Shown: in pieces, positions 11,607-23,419 of the stretch
Numbering within the stretch: position 1 is the stretch's first letter
Layout of the letters: the number at the start of each line of letters is the position of its first letter
Source of the DNA: Buchnera aphidicola (Macrosiphum gaurae)
Lineage (GTDB): Bacteria; Pseudomonadota; Gammaproteobacteria; Enterobacterales; Enterobacteriaceae
Direction of reading: 5' to 3'
Assembly (NCBI RefSeq): GCF_005080965.1
Contig: NZ_CP034867.1
Location: forward strand, 558,001-622,000
Length of the DNA stretch: 64,000 nt
The notes under the pieces: model-generated
Told to the model about the DNA's origin: nothing
The model's input: only the letters and a program-made list of their open reading frames with translations
Database searches by the model: none
Made by a program: the position numbers and the translations under genes

Positions 11607-12824
11607 TTATAATAAACATTTTTCTAAAGCATGATAAAAACGTTTCATACCTTCAATAATATCACATTCTTTAATAACTAACGAAGGAGCTAGACGAATA
11701 ACATTATTGCCAGCTGTAAGAAAAATAACACCTTCTAAAAATGAAAAATTTAATATTTTATTTATTTTATAAGAAATACTTGGTTTTAAAACGATACCTA
11801 TTAAAAGTCCCTGACCTCTTATTTCCGTAAAAAATTTAAAGCGGTTGTTAATAATATTTAGTTCAGATATTATTCTCATAGACTTTCTTGTTACTCCAGA
11901 TAATACTTTTTTAGTATTAACGATATCGATCACAGATTCTGCTACCGCACAAGCAAGAGGATTTCCACCATATGTAGTACCATGTATTCCAGGTGTTATT
12001 ATAGATGCCACTTCATTTGTAGTTAACATGGCACTTATTGGAAAACCTCCACCTAAAGATTTTGCTAAAGTTAAAATATCAGGAGTAACACCATAATGTT
12101 CATAAGAAAACAATTTTCCGGTTCTACCTACTCCTGTTTGTATTTCATCAAAAATCAAAAGTGCATTATATTGATTACACAATTCTCGTAATTCTTGTAT
12201 AAAATCAATTGTTGCAGGTATTATTCCACCTTCCCCTTGAATGAGTTCTACAACTATTGCACACGTATTATGATTAATAATATTTTTTACAGTATTAATA
12301 TCATTAAATACAGCATGTATTATACCTAAAGGTTTGGGTCCAAAATTATCAGAATATTTTGATTGTCCACCGACAGAAACAGTAAATAATGTACGTCCAT
12401 GAAATGAGTTATGAAAAGAAATAATTCTATTTTTTTTAGTATTATATATTTTATTAGAATAATAACGTGCTAACTTAAAAGCCGCTTCGTTAGCTTCTGC
12501 ACCAGAATTAGCAAAAAAAACTCTTGATGCAAAACTAGACGCAACTAATTTTTTAGCTAATTTCAAAGCGGGTTCATTAGTAAAAATGTTACTAACGTGC
12601 CATAAAATTTTACTTTGATTTTTTAATGTTTTATTTAATAAAGGATGGCAATGTCCTAATGATGTAACGGCAATACCTCCAGAAAAATCAATGTATTCTT
12701 TACCTTCTTGATCCCAAATGCGGCTACCTTTTCCTTTTACAGGAACAAAAGAAGCGGGATTATAAATAGGTAAAATTAACTTGTCAAAAGTATCTCGTGT
12801 AATTAATGTTTTTTTTGATATCAT
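11607..12824 (-). CDS. argD: Acetylornithine/succinyldiaminopimelate aminotransferase
   Basis: ArgD is a PLP enzyme that transaminates acetylornithine in arginine synthesis and, as DapC activity, succinyl-ketopimelate in lysine synthesis. Both pathways matter for a nutritional symbiont. The 405-residue product starts [22 protein letters not shown]-enzyme motifs are intact: [29 protein letters not shown], and the Schiff-base lysine in [11 protein letters not shown] near residue 250. Length matches E. coli. Confidence 0.96.
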   Translation of the reverse strand: MISKKTLITRDTFDKLILPIYNPASFVPVKGKGSRIWDQEGKEYIDFSGGIAVTSLGHCHPLLNKTLKNQSKILWHVSNIFTNEPALKLAKKLVASSFASRVFFANSGAEANEAAFKLARYYSNKIYNTKKNRIISFHNSFHGRTLFTVSVGGQSKYSDNFGPKPLGIIHAVFNDINTVKNIINHNTCAIVVELIQGEGGIIPATIDFIQELRELCNQYNALLIFDEIQTGVGRTGKLFSYEHYGVTPDILTLAKSLGGGFPISAMLTTNEVASIITPGIHGTTYGGNPLACAVAESVIDIVNTKKVLSGVTRKSMRIISELNIINNRFKFFTEIRGQGLLIGIVLKPSISYKINKILNFSFLEGVIFLTAGNNVIRLAPSLVIKECDIIEGMKRFYHALEKCLL

Positions 12825-13138
12825 TCAATTGCCTGAAATATATTTGTTATAATAAAAAAACTGCAAAAATTTTTTTTAACGAATAAAAAAATTCTAAAAA
12901 ATGTATAAAACTTTTATAATAAAATATACATCATATTTTGTTAAAATTAAACTTATTTTATTTTAATCCTCAAAACGTTTATTATTTTTTTTAAAAAAAT
13001 AAAATACAAGATACTATTTTGTAGTCTATACATTCTCAATTTAATTTTTACATAATATCGTGCGATATATTAAAAATATAAAAAAATACAATATTTTTGA
13101 TTGCATTTTTAAAAAATACTTATAAAAAGGTAATAAAA
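12825..13138. other. Divergent spacer between argD and tsgA
   Basis: This 314-base AT-rich stretch separates the minus-strand argD from the plus-strand tsgA and must contain both promoters. I see no coding frame with family similarity and no clear hairpin. An upstream in-frame TTG for tsgA at 13097 is not preferred, because the family start is at 13139. Confidence 0.5.
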
Positions 13139-14305
13139 ATGAAAGATATTAATCGAATAGGACTTACATGGATTAGTTTTTTATCATATGCGTTTACCGG
13201 TGCACTAGTGGTTGTAACTGGTATGATTATGGGGAATATTTCTGATTATTTTCATTTATCTGTATCTCAGATGAGTAATACATTTACTTTTTTAAATGCA
13301 GGAATCTTAATATCAATTTTTATAAATTCTTGGCTAATAGAAATTATATCATTAAAAAAACAACTGCTCTTTGGATTCATACTTACTATTATAGCTATAA
13401 CCGGTATAGTTTTCTCTAATAGTATATTTTTATTTTCAATAAATATGTTCATACTTGGATTAGTAAGTGGCATTACTATGTCGATTGGCACATTCATTAT
13501 CACTCATCTATACTCAGGATCAAAAAGAGGTTCTCAATTATTATTAACCGACTCTTTTTTTAGTATGTCTGGTATGATTTTTCCTATTATTACAGCTTAT
13601 CTTTTAGAAAAAAAATTTTTTTGGTATTGGATTTATGTATGCATAGGAGTAATCTATTTATTAATTTTTCTTTTGACAATAAATTTAAACTTTCTACAAT
13701 TAAAAACTCATATAAAAAATATTAAAGAGATAAAAGAAAAATGGAACTGCAATGTATTTTTACTATCTATTGCAGCATTACTCTACATCTTGGGACAATT
13801 AGGATTTATTTCTTGGATCCCACAATATACTACTGAAATTATGAGTGTTGATATAAAAAAAACTGGTGGTTTAGTTAGTAGTTTTTGGATGTCTTATATG
13901 ATTGGAATGTGGTTTTTTAGTTTTATAATTAAATTTTTTAATTTATATCGTATGTTTATATTTCTAACAAGCATTTCTACAACACTAATGTATTTTTTTA
14001 TTCATAGTACAAATTTTTTAAATCAGCAATATATAATCATTAGTTTAGGTTTTTTCTCCAGCGCTATTTACACTATAATTATAACATTAGCGTCGTTACA
14101 GACAAAAAAACCTTCTCCAAAATTAATAAATTTTATTTTATTGTTTGGCACAATTGGAACCTTGCTTACATTTATTGTAACTGGTCCTATAGTAGAAAAA
14201 AAGGGATTGTATATTACTTTGATTAGTTCAAATATATTATATGCCATAGTTTTTTTTCTATCTATTTTAATTTATTTCAATCAAAAATATAAAATTATTA
14301 AATAA
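13139..14305 (+). CDS. tsgA: Major facilitator superfamily transporter TsgA
   Basis: TsgA is an inner-membrane transporter of the major facilitator family whose substrate is not known. The 388-residue product starts [21 protein letters not shown], matching E. coli. It has about 12 hydrophobic segments, with conserved stretches [47 protein letters not shown] and [12 protein letters not shown]. The AGG before the ATG supports 13139 over a TTG 14 codons upstream. It is kept next to trpS as in the enterobacterial order trpS-tsgA. Confidence 0.94.
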   Translation: MKDINRIGLTWISFLSYAFTGALVVVTGMIMGNISDYFHLSVSQMSNTFTFLNAGILISIFINSWLIEIISLKKQLLFGFILTIIAITGIVFSNSIFLFSINMFILGLVSGITMSIGTFIITHLYSGSKRGSQLLLTDSFFSMSGMIFPIITAYLLEKKFFWYWIYVCIGVIYLLIFLLTINLNFLQLKTHIKNIKEIKEKWNCNVFLLSIAALLYILGQLGFISWIPQYTTEIMSVDIKKTGGLVSSFWMSYMIGMWFFSFIIKFFNLYRMFIFLTSISTTLMYFFIHSTNFLNQQYIIISLGFFSSAIYTIIITLASLQTKKPSPKLINFILLFGTIGTLLTFIVTGPIVEKKGLYITLISSNILYAIVFFLSILIYFNQKYKIIK

Positions 14306-14362
14306 AGTTATTTATATATAAAATACAGTACATGCAAAAATAAACTAGAAAAAATTTCTGGT

Positions 14363-15385
14363 TTATTTAAAAAATGTGATCAATCCTAATTTATCATGTA
14401 TATTTTTTAGAGTCTTTTCAGATTTTAACTGACATTTTATTGCTCCTTCGTAGGCAATTTTTTTTAAATACGATTCATCACAACGATAATTATTATAAGA
14501 TTTTTGTAGTTTAAACAAAAATTTAGATAAAGAATCCGCAACAATATTTTTAAATTCTGAATACATTATACCCTCTAATTCTTTTAGTAAAACATTAATA
14601 TCTTTATTAGTAATAGAAGAAAGAATCTCTAATAAATTTGAAATTCCTGGTTTTTTTTCTATATCATAATATATCTTAGATGGCATTTCTGAATCAGTAA
14701 AAGCATGTCGTATTTTTAATACAATATTTGGAATGTCATCTAGTAAAAAAATTACATTATTTTTATTAACATCAGATTTAGACATCTTTTTATGCGGTTC
14801 TAGTAAAGACATAATTTTAGAACCATATTGAGTAATTAATGGTTCAGGCAGTGTAAATATGTTTCCATATAAAGAATTAAAACGATTGGCTATATTCCGT
14901 GTCAATTCTACATGCTGTTTTTGATCTCTTCCTACCGGAACAAAATTAGTTTGATATAATAAAATGTCTGCAGCCATTAAAATAGGATAGTTAAATAAAG
15001 CTGCGCTTGTTCTTTTTGCGCAATTTTTTTCTATTTTTCTTTTTATTTTAAATTGTGTCATACGAAGTAATTCTGAAAATTGACTAAAACAATTTAAAAT
15101 CCAATTTAATTGACTGTGTTGACAAACATGAGATTGAATAAAAATAATACTTTTATTTGGATCCACACCACAAGCTAAATAAAAAGATAGTGTGTCTAAT
15201 ATAGATTTTTTTAAATTAATTTTATTTTCTTGAACGGTTAATGCATGTAAGTCAGCAATACAATATAAACATTCGTAATCATCCTGCATTTTAGACCAAT
15301 GGCGCATTGTACCTATATAGTTTCCAAGAGTTAAGTTTCCAGAAGGCTGTATAGCACTAAATAAAACAGGTTTAGAAAAAATCAT
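14363..15385 (-). CDS. trpS: Tryptophanyl-tRNA synthetase
   Basis: TrpRS charges tRNA-Trp. The 340-residue product starts MIFSKPVLFSAIQPSGNLTLG. The class I HIGH-like motif is PSGNLTLGNYIG (residues 14-25) and the KMSKS loop is HKKMSKSD near residue 200. Conserved LLYQTNFVPVGRDQKQHVEL forms part of the active site. It lies convergent with tsgA and 20 bases upstream of the rpe stop in the retained order rpe-trpS; gph, which lies between them in E. coli, is absent. Confidence 0.97.
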   Translation of the reverse strand: MIFSKPVLFSAIQPSGNLTLGNYIGTMRHWSKMQDDYECLYCIADLHALTVQENKINLKKSILDTLSFYLACGVDPNKSIIFIQSHVCQHSQLNWILNCFSQFSELLRMTQFKIKRKIEKNCAKRTSAALFNYPILMAADILLYQTNFVPVGRDQKQHVELTRNIANRFNSLYGNIFTLPEPLITQYGSKIMSLLEPHKKMSKSDVNKNNVIFLLDDIPNIVLKIRHAFTDSEMPSKIYYDIEKKPGISNLLEILSSITNKDINVLLKELEGIMYSEFKNIVADSLSKFLFKLQKSYNNYRCDESYLKKIAYEGAIKCQLKSEKTLKNIHDKLGLITFFK

Positions 15386-15405
15386 TTCAGGTCCTAAATA
15401 AAATA

Positions 15406-16092
15406 TTAATGTATAAATCTAGAATGAGCATGTTGTAGTTCTTTTCGAATTTTTTGAATCATAAGTTCATAATTAGAACATTCGAATAATCCAGATCCGA
15501 TTACGAAAACATTTGCTCCTGAAAATGCGATTTCAGCAATATTATTTAATTTTACTCCACCATCTACTTCTAATAGAATATCAGGAAAATTAGCATCAAT
15601 AATTTTTCTTACTTCACGCAATTTACTGAATGTAGATGGCAAAAAAGATTGATTTCCAAATCCGGGATTGACTGACATTAATAAAATTAAATCTAATTTT
15701 TCTAATGTATAATCAAGGAAATTCAGTGGTGTCGTTGGATTGAATGCTAATCCCGCTTTACATCCATGTTCTTTGATTAAGTGTAATGTTCGTTCGATAT
15801 GAAGTGTTGCTTCTGGATGAAAAGTGATAAACGTTGCTCCTGCTTTAGCAAATTGAGGAATTAAATTATCTACTGGTTTTACCATTAAATGAACATCAAT
15901 TGGTGCTGTAATACCGTAATTACGCAATGATTCTAAAATCATAGGACCCATAGTTAAATTAGGTACATAGTGATTATCCATAACATCAAAATGTATTAAA
16001 TCACTTCCTGCATCTATTACTTTTTTTGCATCTTCTCCTAAACGTGCAAAATCAGCGGATAAAATGGATGGTGCTAAAAAAAATTTTTTCAT
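15406..16092 (-). CDS. rpe: Ribulose-phosphate 3-epimerase
   Basis: Rpe interconverts ribulose 5-phosphate and xylulose 5-phosphate in the pentose phosphate pathway. The start at 16092 gives [21 protein letters not shown] and 228 residues, close to E. coli at 225. Catalytic aspartates sit in [13 protein letters not shown] near residue 37 and in LEVDGGV near 175. GGAAAA precedes the ATG. An in-frame ATG 10 codons upstream is less likely. The dead dam gene lies directly upstream. Confidence 0.97.
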   Translation of the reverse strand: MKKFFLAPSILSADFARLGEDAKKVIDAGSDLIHFDVMDNHYVPNLTMGPMILESLRNYGITAPIDVHLMVKPVDNLIPQFAKAGATFITFHPEATLHIERTLHLIKEHGCKAGLAFNPTTPLNFLDYTLEKLDLILLMSVNPGFGNQSFLPSTFSKLREVRKIIDANFPDILLEVDGGVKLNNIAEIAFSGANVFVIGSGLFECSNYELMIQKIRKELQHAHSRFIH

Positions 16093-16143
16093 CTCAATTT
16101 TCCTATCTTTAATGTAAACCAACTAATTATAGCATTAATTATA

Positions 16144-16955
16144 TTACGCTAATAATTAATTAATTTTTTTTCGACTATTCGTAGTACAACTAATAGAACG
16201 TTTAAGATTCATAAAATATAAAAAAGCTTTTTGATATAATAAACGTGTCAATAAAACATTTTGATTCGATATTAGAAAAGGAATAGATTTTTTAAAAATA
16301 GATTCTATCTATAAGATATACTGATTTTTTATACTTATAAAAATCAAAATGATTTTAGTATCATATCTAGAAAAATTTATAATTTTAAATAGAGATCAAT
16401 AAGGTGAATCACAATATACTATAGAATCAGCACTATTTTTTTTTAATGTAAAATTTTATAAGAAAAACATATGAAAATTGATTTTTGAGCATATTTAGAA
16501 AATTGATATAATTCTTTTCGTGGAAAATACAGTTTTTAATAGCTTCTAAAGGGAACATTAAACTCTTCTTTTAAATTATATCGATATAATTTATTATAGC
16601 AATGTCTGTTTTTAAATATAGAAAAATTAGTACTTTTTGATAATCATTAGAAATTTTATTAAATATGGTACGATGTCTAGAATAGAAATCTAATTTATTA
16701 GTCCAAGGAGTAAAAAAAATTGCACACATCATCAATAAAATACAAGAAACGGGTTTAACAAAATTAAGTCAATTAATGAGATCGCTATTGGTTGGTATCT
16801 ACTAAAATATAACTGTAGTGTTTAGCATTTTAAAATACTGGCTCGGCACCTATAAAGGTTTAATTAAATATTTTCTTCCTAGAAGCATTTTAAGAATATA
16901 CTCTAATACTAAATATTTTCTTTCTCCCCACTGTAAAAAAAAAACGTTTTTCCAT
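16144..16955 (-). pseudogene. dam: DNA adenine methylase Dam, full-length pseudogene
   Basis: Reading the minus strand from an ATG at 16955 gives a decayed but end-to-end match to E. coli Dam. The start MEKRFFLQWGERKY parallels MKKNRAFLKWAGGKY if one T is removed from the T10 run at 16936-16945. The frame then continues with NSDLI, FNKIS, VLIFLYL, VYCDSPY (the DPPY catalytic motif changed to DSPY), FLISNQN and LKRSIS, ending in SRKKIN. About eight in-frame stops interrupt it. Position between aroB and rpe is exactly that of dam in E. coli. Protein function is clearly lost. The match was made by eye against the remembered E. coli sequence. Confidence 0.9.
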
Positions 16956-17251
16956 AAAATATTTGTTTTTTGATTTCTTTTTATATTGCAATATTTTTTA
17001 AAATATTATTTTTACTCTAAATAGTTTTATTTTTATAATTTAAAATATATTAATTATAGAGTATTTTTTAAAAATTTTACTAAAAAATACGCGAATTTTG
17101 AAGAAATACTTCTTAATACTCAATATAACTTTTACATTTAAAATATAGAATATATAATGTCTTCTTAAAGAATAAAACTATAAGAGCAAAAAACAATAAA
17201 AAACTATATTATGATATATAAATAACTTTGATATTTTAGATAATGAAAAAT
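16956..17251. other. Spacer between dead dam and aroB
   Basis: About 296 bases of AT-rich DNA occupy the place where damX lies in E. coli (aroB-damX-dam). I looked for a remnant of the DamX SPOR domain on the minus strand and saw none. It may still contain decayed sequence and, formerly, the dam promoter. Confidence 0.45.
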
Positions 17252-18334
17252 TTATTGAGAATTTTTGATAGCAGTCAAAATAATATTTTTATCTATATTA
17301 CTATAAATTTTTGCTTTTCCAATAGATGTTGGTAAAACTAATCTAATCTCACCTGAGATTACTTTTTTATCTCTCATCATATATGGAATATATGAAGCAG
17401 CAGACATATTTTTTGGTCCTTTAATAGGTAAACCAGTTCTTTTCAATAAAACAAGTATTCTTTTAAAATCTATTGTTTTTAAGTATCCTAGTAGTTCCGC
17501 TGTACGTGCAGCCATAACCATTCCTACTGATATAGCTTCACCGTGAAGCCAATTCCCATAACCTGCATGAACCTCAATCGCATGACCGTATGTGTGACCA
17601 AGATTTAATAATGCTCTAAAATTATTTTCTCTTTCGTCCAAAGAAATCAATTGTGATTTTAGTTCACAACATTTTTTTATGCAATAAGACATTGCTGAAT
17701 GATTAAGCGATAAAATATCTTCAATATTTTCTTCTAACCAAGAAAAAAATATTTCATCAAAAACAATAGCATATTTAATTACTTCTGCCATACCAGATAC
17801 TAATTCAGTATACGGCAGGGTTTTCAAACAATCAATATCAATAATTACAGAAGAAGGTTGCCAAAAAGAACCAATCATATTTTTACCAAGTAAATGATTA
17901 ACTGCTGTTTTTCCACCAACAGAAGCATCAACTTGAGACAGAAGAGTAGTAGGTATTTGAATAAAACGTACACCTCTCTGATAAACAGAAGCAGCAAAAC
18001 CAGCTAAATCACCTATTACACCTCCGCCCAATGCGATTAAAGTTGTATCACGGGCATGTTTTTTTTCTAATAAAGCAGAAATAATTAATTCCATTTCATT
18101 TAATGTTTTGTACTGTTCTCCATCCGATAAAATAACTTGATCTATTTTGATGCCAGATTTTCTTAAATGAAAAAAAACTTTATCTTTCAAAAGATTGGCT
18201 AGTGTTTTATTAGTTACTAGCATAGCTTGATCGCCTGGTTTCAAAGGCCAAAAAATGTTATCTTGTTGAATAATTCCGGACCCTATACTAATAGGATAAC
18301 TACGTTCTCCTAGAACAACTTTTAATCGTTCCAC
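17252..18334 (-). CDS. aroB: 3-dehydroquinate synthase
   Basis: AroB forms 3-dehydroquinate from DAHP, the second step of the shikimate route to chorismate and aromatic amino acids. The 360-residue product starts [23 protein letters not shown]-binding [16 protein letters not shown], the [10 protein letters not shown] segment and metal-ligand histidines in [11 protein letters not shown] and WLHGEAIS are intact. It follows aroK by 40 bases on the same strand, so the pair is probably cotranscribed. This supports symbiont supply of aromatic amino acids. Confidence 0.97.
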   Translation of the reverse strand: MERLKVVLGERSYPISIGSGIIQQDNIFWPLKPGDQAMLVTNKTLANLLKDKVFFHLRKSGIKIDQVILSDGEQYKTLNEMELIISALLEKKHARDTTLIALGGGVIGDLAGFAASVYQRGVRFIQIPTTLLSQVDASVGGKTAVNHLLGKNMIGSFWQPSSVIIDIDCLKTLPYTELVSGMAEVIKYAIVFDEIFFSWLEENIEDILSLNHSAMSYCIKKCCELKSQLISLDERENNFRALLNLGHTYGHAIEVHAGYGNWLHGEAISVGMVMAARTAELLGYLKTIDFKRILVLLKRTGLPIKGPKNMSAASYIPYMMRDKKVISGEIRLVLPTSIGKAKIYSNIDKNIILTAIKNSQ

Positions 18335-18374
18335 AATTTTTAATACCTCATAAATTCTTTATTATCAATCTTTA

Positions 18375-18896
18375 TTATATTTCTTCTAATAAACGAATTA
18401 TATTAAAAGCTACAGATTTAGCACTTTGCTCATCAGTCTGAATTTTTATATCTGCAATTTCTTCATATAAAGGATTTCTTTCATAAGCTAGATTTTCTAA
18501 TATAATACGATTTGAAGTAGAAACTTGTAATAATGGTCTTTTTTTATCTCTTTTGGTACGTGCTAATTGTTTTTCGATTGTTGTTTCTAAATAAACAACA
18601 ATACCACGAGATGATAAAAAATTACGAGTTTCTTTAAACTTAACTGAACCTCCTCCTGTAGCGAGTACAATACCTTGTTTAATTGTTAACTCATCAATAA
18701 TTTTTCGTTCTCTCAAACGAAAACCACTTTCGCCCTCTACATCAAACACCCAACTTATATCAGCACCAGTGCGCTTCTCAATTTCTTGATCAGAATCAAA
18801 AAATTCCATATTAAGTTGTTGAGACAATTGACGACCAATAGTACTTTTTCCAGCACCCATAGGTCCAACTAGAAAGATATTTCGTTTTTCTGCCAT
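18375..18896 (-). CDS. aroK: Shikimate kinase I
   Basis: AroK phosphorylates shikimate at position 3. The start at 18896 gives [21 protein letters not shown], identical to E. coli, and a 173-residue protein. The Walker A loop is GPMGAGKST (residues 11-19), the substrate-binding aspartate is in [12 protein letters not shown], and LATGGGSVK and RPLL follow. Twelve extra codons upstream are open but unsupported. It is the first gene of the aroK-aroB pair. Confidence 0.97.
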   Translation of the reverse strand: MAEKRNIFLVGPMGAGKSTIGRQLSQQLNMEFFDSDQEIEKRTGADISWVFDVEGESGFRLRERKIIDELTIKQGIVLATGGGSVKFKETRNFLSSRGIVVYLETTIEKQLARTKRDKKRPLLQVSTSNRIILENLAYERNPLYEEIADIKIQTDEQSAKSVAFNIIRLLEEI

Positions 18897-19315
18897 GTTT
18901 TTATTACTAAGATAATTCGTTAATAATACCAATGCTCAGCATATTTTGCTGGCAGGACATAAACACAAGTTGAAAATAGAATAAAATTAATTATTTTAAA
19001 ATAAATTATAAATAATTTTAAAAAATAAAAATATTTTATAAATTAAAGAATAATATTTATAAAAATATTAATCAAATTATTCTAAGTTAACGATTGATAC
19101 ACATTTAAAAGATTTTTTATATTATTTTTTCATTAGTCTATTTAATCCTTTTAATTGAATACAGACAAAGCATAATTTTTTTAAAAAATACAAAATATAT
19201 TCTATCAGAACCAGCATAATTTTTTCTATTTTTATTTTAAAAAAGATATTTTTTCTGTTTATATGAAAAATATTAAATATAATTTAATCCAAATATAATC
19301 TACAGAAGTAAAAAC
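18897..19315. other. Gene-free region upstream of aroK and tRNA-Ser
   Basis: About 420 bases contain no gene that I can support. The genes next to aroK in E. coli (hofQ and mrcA side) are absent. The region is strongly AT-rich with scattered short inverted repeats, such as ATATTTATAAAAATAT near 19050. The minus-strand promoter of aroK must lie near 18900-19000, but I could not choose a convincing hexamer pair. Confidence 0.45.
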
Positions 19316-19345
19316 TTGACGTAGTTTATTTTTTTATATTAAAAT
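19316..19345 (+). promoter_or_regulatory. Promoter of tRNA-Ser
   Basis: TTGACG at 19316-19321 and TAAAAT at 19340-19345 are separated by 18 bases. They match the sigma-70 hexamers at five of six positions each. They lie 40 bases before the tRNA-Ser gene on the same strand, a suitable place for its promoter. Confidence 0.6.
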
Positions 19346-19385
19346 ATAAATATTAATTTTTCAGAATTTCTTTTTTTTTAAAAAT

Positions 19386-19470
19386 GGTGAGATGTCCGAG
19401 AGGCTTAAGGAGCACGCCTGGAAAGCGTGTATATGGAAACGTATCAAGGGTTCGAATCCCTTTCTCACCA
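19386..19470 (+). tRNA. tRNA-Ser (anticodon GGA)
   Basis: The gene folds as a class II tRNA with a long variable arm (TATATGGAAACGTAT), acceptor GGTGAGA paired with TCTCACC, and anticodon loop CTGGAAA, giving GGA. The T arm is AGGGTTCGAATCCCT. It is close to E. coli tRNA-Ser(GGA), but the discriminator base at 19470 reads A where the E. coli gene has G. The CCA end is not encoded. Confidence 0.96.
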
Positions 19471-19504
19471 AAATAATATATTGTCTCCTTGAAAAAAATA
19501 TTTT

Positions 19505-20209
19505 TTACAAAACAGACTCTAAAGCTAGTTCAATCATATCATTAAAACTCGATTCTCTTTCTGTTGATGAAAGAGACTCTTTTTTTACAATATGATCTGA
19601 TACTGTACATATTGATAGTGCTTGTGCTTTTAATTCAGAGGCGACTCCATATATTCCCGCGGTCTCCATATCAACCCCAATAATGTTATATTTTTTTAAA
19701 ATTTCAAGCATTTTATTATCATCATTATAAAAAGAATCTGTTGTAAAAAAATTACCAATAGAGATCTTAGTTCCCATTTTTTTTGCAACGGAAACTATAT
19801 TATAAATCATATTAAAGTCTGCAATAGCGGAAAAATCATGATTGTTAAATCCTATTCTATTTACTTTTGAATCAGTAGAAGCACCCATACTAATTACTAT
19901 ATCACGTAACTTTATATCATCTCGTACAGCCCCACAAGTACCTATTCTAAGAATTTTTTTTACATTAAATTCAACAATCAATTCTCTTGTATAAAGAGAA
20001 GCTGATGGTATTCCAATGCCATGACTCATTATTGAAATTTTTCTATTTTTATAAAATCCAGTATAGGCGAGCATTAAACGAGTATTATTGACTTGAACAT
20101 AATTATTCAAATATTTTTCAGCAATATATTTTGCTCGAACTGGATCTCCCGGCATAAGAACTACATCTGAAAAATCATTTTTTTTACTATTAATATGAGG
20201 AGTGGACAC
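19505..20209 (-). CDS. deoD: Purine nucleoside phosphorylase DeoD
   Basis: DeoD cleaves purine (deoxy)nucleosides with phosphate to free base and (deoxy)ribose 1-phosphate. The 234-residue product starts [20 protein letters not shown] after a GTG start at 20209. Active-site motifs [30 protein letters not shown] and the catalytic aspartate in CTVSDHI are conserved. It follows deoB by about 43 bases, so ribose 1-phosphate made here can be converted by the neighbour. Confidence 0.96.
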   Translation of the reverse strand: MSTPHINSKKNDFSDVVLMPGDPVRAKYIAEKYLNNYVQVNNTRLMLAYTGFYKNRKISIMSHGIGIPSASLYTRELIVEFNVKKILRIGTCGAVRDDIKLRDIVISMGASTDSKVNRIGFNNHDFSAIADFNMIYNIVSVAKKMGTKISIGNFFTTDSFYNDDNKMLEILKKYNIIGVDMETAGIYGVASELKAQALSICTVSDHIVKKESLSSTERESSFNDMIELALESVL

Positions 20210-20252
20210 TAATTTTTCCTTTTTTTACATATAAAAATTACGACATAAATTT

Positions 20253-21476
20253 TTAAAGCATATTTTGACCATATTGCATTTCGGTTAATAGAAAATATTT
20301 TGCAATAGTTTGTCCTATGTCAGAAAAAGTTTTACGATGACCTAAATAACGTTTTTTTATGTTTGGTGAATAAATTAATATAGGAACATTTTCTCGAGTA
20401 TGATCTGTACCCTTCCATGTCGGATCACATCCGTGATCTGCTGTTAAAATTAATAAATCATTTTTTTGAACTAAATTTATTATTTCGAATAATCTATAAT
20501 CAAAAAATTCTAAACCTTTAGCATATCCAGAAACATCACGACGATGACCCCAACTGGAATCAAAATCTACTAAATTAGTAAAAATTATGGTATTGTCAAC
20601 AGCTACTTTCATTTGATTAATTGTTGCATTACATAATTCATTAAGACCAGTAGATTTAATTTCCTTACTTATCCCTACTCCACCATAAATATCAGAAACT
20701 TTTCCAATAGCAACTACTTGCCCTGCTTTTTCATCTATTAATTTTTTAATAACTGTTGTAGAAAAAGGTTTAATTGAAAAATCACGTCTATTACCTGTGC
20801 GCTGAAAGTTTAATTTATTCTTACCAATAAAAGGTCTTGCAATAACTCTCGCAACTTTATATTTATGTTTATCTAAAATAGCACGAACAGTTTCACATAA
20901 TTTATAAAGATTAAGCAAACCAAAAAAATCTTCATGACACGCTATTTGAAAAACAGAATCCGATGAAGTATACACAATAGGTTTTCTTGTTTTAATATGT
21001 TCTTCACCTAAACGATTTATAATATCAGTTCCTGATGCATGACAGTTTCCAATAAAACCTGTTACTTCTGATTTATTTATAATTTTTTCTAATAAATCAT
21101 CAGGGATACTAGATTTTTTATTTTTAAAATAAAACCAATCATCTAAAACTGGCACTCCTGCAATTTCCCAGTGTCCTGAAGTAGTATCTTTTCCAGAAGA
21201 AATCTCACTAGCATAAGCATAACTAGCAATAATATTTAAACTATTTTTGAATCCTAAAGGATATTTTCCTGTAGATTCTTTGTATGCATTTATTATACCT
21301 AATCTTTCTAAATTAGGAATATATAGAGGACCTTTTCTTCCTTTATTTGCTTTATCTAAAAAACATTTTTCTACTATATGTCCAAATGTATCTGAACCAA
21401 CGTCATTAAATTTTTCTGCATCAGGACTAGAACCTATTCCAAAAGAATCTAAAACAATTAAAAAAACACGTTTCAT
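20253..21476 (-). CDS. deoB: Phosphopentomutase
   Basis: DeoB isomerises ribose 1-phosphate and deoxyribose 1-phosphate to the 5-phosphates. The 407-residue product matches the E. coli length and starts [20 protein letters not shown]. The alkaline-phosphatase-fold metal ligands are visible in VLDSFGIG and in [19 protein letters not shown], and the catalytic threonine region is [11 protein letters not shown]. It shares the minus strand with deoD; the other deo genes (deoA, deoC) are not nearby. Confidence 0.97.
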   Translation of the reverse strand: MKRVFLIVLDSFGIGSSPDAEKFNDVGSDTFGHIVEKCFLDKANKGRKGPLYIPNLERLGIINAYKESTGKYPLGFKNSLNIIASYAYASEISSGKDTTSGHWEIAGVPVLDDWFYFKNKKSSIPDDLLEKIINKSEVTGFIGNCHASGTDIINRLGEEHIKTRKPIVYTSSDSVFQIACHEDFFGLLNLYKLCETVRAILDKHKYKVARVIARPFIGKNKLNFQRTGNRRDFSIKPFSTTVIKKLIDEKAGQVVAIGKVSDIYGGVGISKEIKSTGLNELCNATINQMKVAVDNTIIFTNLVDFDSSWGHRRDVSGYAKGLEFFDYRLFEIINLVQKNDLLILTADHGCDPTWKGTDHTRENVPILIYSPNIKKRYLGHRKTFSDIGQTIAKYFLLTEMQYGQNML

Positions 21477-21533
21477 AATTAAAATTCCAAAAATTTATCA
21501 AAAAAATAATTTTTTTTTTGATTTTTTAAAATG

Positions 21534-23138
21534 TTACTGTTCTCGTATTTTATCAAAAAAAATATCAGAATTCTGAGTCATAACTACATCTAAATTAGCA
21601 CTACTTGGTGCTAAATATATTAAACTATTAGAAGTGTCATATGCTAAATAATTACTATAATTTTTTTTAAACTTATCAATACTATGAAAATTTTTAGACC
21701 TAATCCAACGAGCAAGAATAATGTTAACCTTTTTGTATATTGCATCTATATTATACTCTACTCTTAAACGTTCAATAACAACATCGAATTGTAATATTCC
21801 AATAGCACCTAAAATTAAATTATTATTGAGAATAGGCCGAAATACTTGGACAGTTCCTTCTTCAGATAATTGCATCAAACCTTTTTTTAATTGTTTCCGT
21901 TTAAGAGGATTTTTCAAATAAATTAGACGAAAAATTTCTGGAGCAAAACTTGGTATTCCAATGAACTTAATTTCTTCACCTTCTGTAAAAGTATCTCCAA
22001 TTTTAATTGTCCCATGATTATGAAGACCTATAACATCACCGGGATATGCTTTATTTACTGAAATTCTATCACCAGCTAAAAAAGTAAAAGCATCAGAGAC
22101 AGTTATATTTTTTTTTACTCGCACATGTTTTAATTTCATTCCTTTTGTATATTGTCCTGAAACAATTCTCATAAATGCTATTCTATCACGGTGTTTTAAA
22201 TCCATATTAGCTTGAATTTTAAATATAAAACCTGTAAATTTCTTTTCTTGAGGATATACTTTGCGTTTACTACTTTGACGATATAACGGACTAGGAGCCC
22301 ATTTTATGAGACTATCTAATAAATGATCAATTCCAAAATTTCCAAGTGCACTACCAAAAAAAATAGGAGTGATAATCCCTCTTAAGAACTTTTCTTTATT
22401 AAATTTGGAATATATATTAATAATTAATTCTAATTCCTGATGAATAGATATAGCTATATCTGTTCCAATATATTCACTAACTAAGCTATTAGAAAAATCA
22501 GAAAAACTATATAAATTTAAAAATTTTTTTTCAAATAATTTATTTTTATATAAATAAACTATTTTATCATAAATCTGATAAATCCCTTTAAAATTTTTTC
22601 CACAACTTATAGGCCAATTAATAGGAATACAATTTAATTTTAATTCTTTCTCAATTTCATCTAGAATTTCTATTGGTTCTCGACTATCACGATCTAATTT
22701 ATTGATAAAAGTAATAATAGGAGTATTATGAATACGTGTAACATCTATAAGTTTCTTAGTTCGTTCTTCTATACCTTTAGCAGCATCAATTACGACTAGA
22801 CAACAATCTACAGCAGTCAGAATACGGTATGTATCTTCTGAAAAATCTTGATGACCAGGAGTGTCTAACAAATTCATTAAAATATTTTTATACGTAAACT
22901 GCATAACTGAAGTCGTTACAGAAATCCCACGTTCTTTCTCAATATTCATCCAATCTGATTTAGCATATTTTCCATTTCCTCTGCCTTTTATTGTCCCAGA
23001 AATACGGATTACTTTTCCAAGCAGTAACATTTTTTCGGTAATAGTAGTTTTTCCCGCATCAGGATGAGAAATAATTGCAAAAGTTCTTCTTTTGCTTAAT
23101 TCCTTTTCATGATTTGAATTAAACATATATACACTCAT
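21534..23138 (-). CDS. prfC: Peptide chain release factor 3
   Basis: RF3 is a GTPase that removes RF1 and RF2 from the ribosome. The 534-residue product has GTP motifs [24 protein letters not shown] and [10 protein letters not shown], and later [12 protein letters not shown] and [14 protein letters not shown]. Two starts are possible: ATG at 23138 ([11 protein letters not shown]) or ATG at 23126; both precede the conserved [10 protein letters not shown]. It is divergent from ansA. Confidence 0.96.
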   Translation of the reverse strand: MSVYMFNSNHEKELSKRRTFAIISHPDAGKTTITEKMLLLGKVIRISGTIKGRGNGKYAKSDWMNIEKERGISVTTSVMQFTYKNILMNLLDTPGHQDFSEDTYRILTAVDCCLVVIDAAKGIEERTKKLIDVTRIHNTPIITFINKLDRDSREPIEILDEIEKELKLNCIPINWPISCGKNFKGIYQIYDKIVYLYKNKLFEKKFLNLYSFSDFSNSLVSEYIGTDIAISIHQELELIINIYSKFNKEKFLRGIITPIFFGSALGNFGIDHLLDSLIKWAPSPLYRQSSKRKVYPQEKKFTGFIFKIQANMDLKHRDRIAFMRIVSGQYTKGMKLKHVRVKKNITVSDAFTFLAGDRISVNKAYPGDVIGLHNHGTIKIGDTFTEGEEIKFIGIPSFAPEIFRLIYLKNPLKRKQLKKGLMQLSEEGTVQVFRPILNNNLILGAIGILQFDVVIERLRVEYNIDAIYKKVNIILARWIRSKNFHSIDKFKKNYSNYLAYDTSNSLIYLAPSSANLDVVMTQNSDIFFDKIREQ

Positions 23139-23419
23139 TTAAAATACTTAATATTAAATACTTCTTATATCAAAATATCATACATAAAAAAATATTATTT
23201 AGTCTAATAAAATAAAGATCAAGGTCTGTTTTAAAGTTCTTATACTAAGTTACCTTGATTTATTTTATAAAAATAGTAAAATTATTTAATTTATTATAAT
23301 ATTAATTTTTTTAACATCTTATATATTAAAACTTAAAAACAAATCTAAACTGCATATTTTTTTAAATATAATCTTAAAAAATATAATCATTTTAAATAAA
23401 TGAGAAAACGAGTTGTAGA

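Noticed and set aside
23218-23259. Inverted repeat ATCAAGGT and ACCTTGAT between prfC and ansA
   Set aside because: The 26-base loop and missing U tract make it weak as a terminator or operator; it could be chance in this composition.
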